Positions 60,314-64,000 of a stretch of DNA of 64,000 nt are shown in pieces (position 1 is the stretch's first letter; every line of letters starts with the position of its first letter). A model generated the notes under the pieces. The model ran no database searches. It was not told where the DNA came from and worked only from the letters and a program-made list of their open reading frames with translations. Both the position numbers and the translations under genes were made by a program. This DNA is from Microvirga alba (GTDB taxonomy: Bacteria > Pseudomonadota > Alphaproteobacteria > Rhizobiales > Beijerinckiaceae). The DNA is taken from the NCBI RefSeq assembly GCF_015694465.1, contig NZ_JADQDO010000001.1, forward strand, positions 868,001-932,000, read 5' to 3'.

Positions 60314-61645
60314 ATGACAAGCGTCACCATTGGCGGCGATGTCGGGGCCTCGAGACCCAAAAAGCCCTGGTACAAGGTGCTCTATGTCCAGGTCCTGATC
60401 GCCATCGTTCTCGGCGCTGCCATCGGCTGGCTGTTTCCGACTTTCGCCAAGAACGACTGGATCAGGGCGCTCGGAGAGGGCTTCATCAAGCTGATCAAGA
60501 TGGTCATTGCGCCGATCATCTTCTGCACCGTGGTGTCCGGCATCGCGCACATTCAGGATGCCAAGAAGGTGGGACGCGTTGGCGTCAAGGCGCTGGTTTA
60601 TTTCGAAGTCGTCTCGACCTTTGCGCTCATCATCGGCCTTCTCGTCGGCAACATCGTGAAGCCGGGCGCAGGTTTCACCGGGACGCCCGACGCCACCGCC
60701 GTCGCGACTTACGCGAAACAGGCGAGCGAGCAGAAACCGGTCGACTTTCTCCTGCACATCATCCCGGACAGCGTCGTCGGCGCGTTCGCGCAGGGCGACA
60801 TCCTTCAGGTCCTCCTGTTCGCCATCCTCTTCGGGTTCGCGCTTCTCGCTCTCGGCGAGCGCGCAGCCTTTGTCCGCAAGGTCATCGACGAGGTCGCCCA
60901 TGGGATGTTCGGCGTCATCGCCATCGTGATGAAAGCCGCCCCGGTCGGCGCTTTCGGTGCGATGGCCTACACCATCGGCCGGTTCGGACCCCAGGCGCTC
61001 GGCAATCTCGTGGGGCTGATCGCGACCTTCTACGCGACGGCGGCCCTGTTCGTCGTCGTCGTCCTCGGGACCATCGCTCGCATCGCGGGCTTCAGCATCT
61101 TCAAGTTCCTGGCCTACATCAAAGACGAACTCCTGATCGTTCTCGGAACGAGTTCGTCCGAGAGCGCGCTGCCCCAGTTGATGGAAAAACTGGAGCGGCT
61201 CGGTTGCTCGAAGTCGGTGGTGGGCCTGGTCGTGCCGACAGGCTATTCCTTCAATCTCGACGGGACGAACATCTATATGACGCTCGCCACCCTGTTCATC
61301 GCGCAGGCGCTGGGCTTCGATCTGACCTTCGGCCAGCAGACGACGATCTTGGTGGTGGCGCTGCTGACCTCGAAAGGGGCCAGCGGCGTGACAGGCGCGG
61401 GTTTCATCACGCTCGCGGCGACGCTCGCGGTGGTCAATCCTGCGCTTGTGCCCGGCATGGCCATCGTTCTGGGTATTGACAAGTTCATGAGCGAGGTCCG
61501 CGCGCTGACGAACATCATCGGCAACGGGGTCGCGACCATCGTCGTGTCGGCGTGGGAAGGCGAGCTTGATCGGGACAAGCTCACAGCCGGCCTCAACCGG
61601 CGGATCGACACGTCCGACATCGAAACGGCGGTCACGACGGATTAG
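60314..61645 (+). CDS. dctA: C4-dicarboxylate transporter DctA
   Basis: 443 residues, a DAACS-family sodium/proton symporter. Eight helices and two re-entrant loops: [20 protein letters not shown], the serine-rich loop [40 protein letters not shown] and the second hairpin [20 protein letters not shown]. Imports succinate, fumarate and malate. GAGGAGAG precedes the ATG. It lies just outside the accessory segment and is convergent with the hydrolase gene. No dctBD genes are near. Confidence 0.94.
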   Translation: MTSVTIGGDVGASRPKKPWYKVLYVQVLIAIVLGAAIGWLFPTFAKNDWIRALGEGFIKLIKMVIAPIIFCTVVSGIAHIQDAKKVGRVGVKALVYFEVVSTFALIIGLLVGNIVKPGAGFTGTPDATAVATYAKQASEQKPVDFLLHIIPDSVVGAFAQGDILQVLLFAILFGFALLALGERAAFVRKVIDEVAHGMFGVIAIVMKAAPVGAFGAMAYTIGRFGPQALGNLVGLIATFYATAALFVVVVLGTIARIAGFSIFKFLAYIKDELLIVLGTSSSESALPQLMEKLERLGCSKSVVGLVVPTGYSFNLDGTNIYMTLATLFIAQALGFDLTFGQQTTILVVALLTSKGASGVTGAGFITLAATLAVVNPALVPGMAIVLGIDKFMSEVRALTNIIGNGVATIVVSAWEGELDRDKLTAGLNRRIDTSDIETAVTTD

Positions 61646-61674
61646 AGCTTTTCCCTGACGCCTGTTTCGCAAGA

Positions 61675-62559
61675 TCAAAGATGCCGGCGCATGAACGCTC
61701 CGGCGCCAGCCAGCGCCTGACGTCCGGGCTCCAAATGTGCGTTCCACATGGGCCAAGCGTGGATCATATGGGGCCAGATCTCGAGCGTAACCGCCACATC
61801 CGCCTCGCCCGCCGCAGCCGCGAAACGCGTCGCATCCGCAAGCAGCGCCTCATCCGAGCCTACTTGGATCAGGAGCGGCGGCAGGCCCCTCAGATCGGCA
61901 TAGAGAGGCGACACGCGCGGATCCGCACGGTTGATCCCCGACGAGAGATAGGCATTGGCAAGCTCGCGAAGATAGTCTTTGTGAATGAGCGGATCGATCG
62001 TGTCCTTGGTGGCAAGTGTCGTGCCTGACAAGGTCAGATCCGTCCAGGGAGACACCAGCCAGCCGCAGGCCGGCAAAGTCGCCTGTGCATCGCGCAAAGC
62101 ATTGATGAGCGCCACCGTGAGCCCACCGCCCGCGCTGTCCCCGCCGACCGCGATGTTCTTGGCCGCAAGGCCTTGTTCGAGCAGAAAGCGCCACGCGAGC
62201 ATGGCATCCTCAAGGGCGGCAGGGAAGGGGTTCTCCGGCGCGAGCCGATAGGCGACGGCCAGGGTTCGCACGCCCGCCGCCCGGCCGGCCTCGGTCACCA
62301 GGCGGCGGTGGCTGAGGATGGAGCCCGAGCAATAACCGCCGCCGTGAAAGAACAACAGCACGCGCGACGCATCGCTGCCCGGTGCGATCGACCATTCCGC
62401 GGATACGCCGCCCCGCTCTACCTGCTCAAGCTTGATGTCATTGGCGACAGGCCAGAGCGAGCCCACTTCATCGATGCGCCGCCTCCGCTCAACCCAACCG
62501 ACGGGCCGAGGCTTGGACCCCAGCAACGCGCGAACGGCATCGATCTCGCTTTGGCCCAC
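61675..62559 (-). CDS. Alpha/beta hydrolase (HSL/esterase family)
   Basis: 294 residues from the GTG at 62559, chosen because GAGGGCGAG lies just upstream; a TTG 15 codons earlier is possible. Oxyanion motif FFHGGGYCSGS, nucleophile Ser in VGGDSAGGGLT, and acid/His near the C-terminus (GSDEALLAD, HMIHAWPMW). The hormone-sensitive lipase group of carboxylesterases; substrate unknown. Convergent with dctA across about 30 nt. Confidence 0.88.
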   Translation of the reverse strand: MGQSEIDAVRALLGSKPRPVGWVERRRRIDEVGSLWPVANDIKLEQVERGGVSAEWSIAPGSDASRVLLFFHGGGYCSGSILSHRRLVTEAGRAAGVRTLAVAYRLAPENPFPAALEDAMLAWRFLLEQGLAAKNIAVGGDSAGGGLTVALINALRDAQATLPACGWLVSPWTDLTLSGTTLATKDTIDPLIHKDYLRELANAYLSSGINRADPRVSPLYADLRGLPPLLIQVGSDEALLADATRFAAAAGEADVAVTLEIWPHMIHAWPMWNAHLEPGRQALAGAGAFMRRHL

Positions 62560-62665
62560 CGTCTCGCCCTCACCATGGAAGCACCGAAAGCAGTGTCGGG
62601 ACAACGCGCGAGAGGGGCAAAAAGGTGTCTCGCTGTGGGAGCCATCATGGGTCGCCAGTCGCGTT

Positions 62666-63691
62666 CTATGGCCTTTTGTTGAGCCCGATCATGCCCTCGA
62701 TCCGGCCTGCCACACCGCCAAGCCCTATCTTTGACATCCAAACGGTGAAGATGCTCGGTTTGTTGGGCGTGTCGGCGCCGCCATCGCTTTTCAGCCAGAA
62801 GCGCTTGACCGTGGAGATTTTCGTCAGGTCAATATCCCTGAATCCGAATGGCGGCAGGGTGTGCGCCGCAAATCCTGGATAACCCGCATATCCGCCGCTG
62901 CCGGGATGCACCACGAACCCCGCTTCACGCTTTTTTTTCGGATCACGTTTGATCTTTTCGTAAATGCGGTTTCCGTCCATCACGACGCCGAGATACTGAC
63001 CGCTGGGATCAACGATCTCCGTGTCGTCCCACGGGAACGAGCCGATCCAGTTGCCTCTTTTATCGAACAGGTAACGATCGCCTTGATAACGACTGTAGGC
63101 GATCCAGTCGCCGACCGAATTGAAATAATGCACCACTCTTGCGGGTGCGTCTCCGACTTTTAATTGCGGAATGGGCAATTGCGGATCGGGAGCGGGCAGC
63201 GCGGTTGCATCGGCAGGAGCGGACGGCGGCGCATCCAAGCTCTCATTCGGCAGGCCGGAAGGAACCGGGCGCGGCTGTGTTGCTTTGTCCCGAGGCTTTT
63301 TCAGGGGCACGAGCGTATGCGTGGACACCCAACCGATCTCCCGATCGTCCGGCACGATGTAGGCGCGACCTTGTTCCATCCGCTCGACGCGGCAGGTGAG
63401 TGTTCTCTTGTCGCCAGGAGGGCGGTACGTAACAGTCGCTCCGACGTGGAGCTGGTTCCCCTCGGCATCCTTGAGTGCTTGGCCGTCAACGGGGCCGTTC
63501 GTTGCCGAGCCGGCGCCCGCACTCATCTCGCTAGCCGCTTGAGAGCGCTCGACGGAGGCAAGGATGAGCCGAGCGACTTCGCGATGGCGATTGCCGACGC
63601 TTCCCTGCGTTGGTCGCGTCCGTTCCGGATGCCAGGTGCCGCCGATTTTGGCGAGCAGCTCTGCCACAAGCTCGACTTCTACATCGGACAA
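62666..63691 (-). CDS. Uncharacterised multi-domain protein, paralogue A
   Basis: 341 residues from the TTG at 63691, which has GAGGAAACC upstream. Three parts are visible. An N-terminal helical segment has VAELLAKIGGTWHPERTRP and REVARLILASVE (1-60). A small beta domain has GATVTYRPPG, LTCRVERMEQGRAYIVP and REIGWVSTHTL (about 82-130). After a Pro-rich linker comes a beta-repeat region RYLFDKRGNWIGSFPWDDTE / IVDPSGQYLGVVMDGNRIYE (about 200-250), which looks like the 4-fold beta-flap arrangement of WG-type strands. The last third is Gly/Pro-rich. No signal peptide or membrane helix. I do not recognise the family with confidence. The next leftward gene repeats its second domain. Confidence 0.7.
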   Translation of the reverse strand: MSDVEVELVAELLAKIGGTWHPERTRPTQGSVGNRHREVARLILASVERSQAASEMSAGAGSATNGPVDGQALKDAEGNQLHVGATVTYRPPGDKRTLTCRVERMEQGRAYIVPDDREIGWVSTHTLVPLKKPRDKATQPRPVPSGLPNESLDAPPSAPADATALPAPDPQLPIPQLKVGDAPARVVHYFNSVGDWIAYSRYQGDRYLFDKRGNWIGSFPWDDTEIVDPSGQYLGVVMDGNRIYEKIKRDPKKKREAGFVVHPGSGGYAGYPGFAAHTLPPFGFRDIDLTKISTVKRFWLKSDGGADTPNKPSIFTVWMSKIGLGGVAGRIEGMIGLNKRP

Positions 63692-63850
63692 TTTGGTTTC
63701 CTCACTAGACCGTGTTTTTACGACTTCTTTAGAGAGTCGCTTGCCCCATCGTTTAGCAAAACATTGTGCGCTTGTTGACGTTGAGGAAGAGAAAGAATTC
63801 GTTCCTTTCGAGGAGAAGCCCAGTCGGTGCAGCGCTGCTCGAAAGGGATT

Positions 63851-64000
63851 TCACTGCTTCGATAGCAGGAGTGTTTCGGGAGACACCCAACCGATCTCGC
63901 GATGGGCCGGGACGAGATAGGCGCGTCCGCGTTCCATTCGCTCGATGCGGCAGGTGAGCGCTCTCTTTTCACCGGGAGGGCGATAGATCACGGTCGCTCC
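63851..64000 (-). CDS. Uncharacterised protein, paralogue B, C-terminal end (5' part outside window)
   Basis: 49 codons plus stop, open to the right edge. The sequence GATVIYRPPG...LTCRIERMERGRAYLVP..REIGWVSPETL matches the second domain of paralogue A at about 35 of 49 positions, but the protein ends there (stop at 63851), without linker or beta-repeat region. It is therefore a shorter relative, or one with only the first two domains, encoded just upstream of paralogue A on the same strand. Confidence 0.65.
   Translation of the reverse strand, partial: GATVIYRPPGEKRALTCRIERMERGRAYLVPAHREIGWVSPETLLLSKQ

Overview
The window is a GC-rich stretch of an alphaproteobacterial chromosome, almost entirely core genome. 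The gene order matches Rhizobiales/Hyphomicrobiales: rpsB-tsf-pyrH-frr-uppS-cdsA-dxr-rseP-bamA-lpxD-fabZ-lpxA-lpxI-lpxB, then ppiD-trpEGDC-moaC-moeA-lexA, then eno-(hsp20)-ftsB-pdhA-pdhB-DUF5076-pdhC-lpdA. Ribosomal protein S2 has a C-terminal helix-hairpin-helix tail, LpxI replaces LpxH, a GTTC-N7-GTTC SOS box precedes lexA, and GTCATTCCGGGG extragenic palindromes are abundant. A Methylobacteriaceae/Beijerinckiaceae-type organism (Microvirga- or Methylobacterium-like) is my best guess; the genus cannot be fixed from this window.

Layout. 1-2317: end of an RNase J gene, methylmalonyl-CoA epimerase, a DUF1467 membrane protein, a frame-disrupted AAA ATPase, and a gene-poor stretch ending a leftward transcript. 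2318-12092: proS, the lipoprotein-release pair lolC-lolD, three tandem palindromic repeats, a tiny membrane peptide, dnaE and an ABC-2 exporter pair. 12315-27042: translation factors, undecaprenyl/phospholipid/isoprenoid synthesis, outer-membrane assembly and the lipid A genes, all rightward with short spacings or 1-8 nt overlaps. 27286-30182: gltA and gltX leftward. 30322-41071: comEC rightward, then the leftward ppiD-trpEGDC-moaC-moeA-lexA block. 41206-50230: tpiA, secG, pyrG, a VOC protein, a DUF350 protein, kdsA, an MFS transporter, queF (leftward) and eno. 50744-58202: hsp20, ftsB and the pyruvate dehydrogenase cluster with two small accessory genes.

58202-60143 is the clearest accessory segment. 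A decayed IS5-type transposase lies directly after lpdA, followed by a self-contained arsR-SRPBCC-GFA cassette with a near-consensus promoter whose spacer carries a palindrome. A matching 10-bp inverted repeat closes the segment on the right. dctA and an alpha/beta hydrolase follow. The right edge carries two leftward paralogues of an uncharacterised multi-domain protein, the second cut by the window end.

No tRNA, rRNA or CRISPR array was recognised. Several intergenic gaps are filled by three families of extragenic repeats, which account for most of the non-coding DNA.
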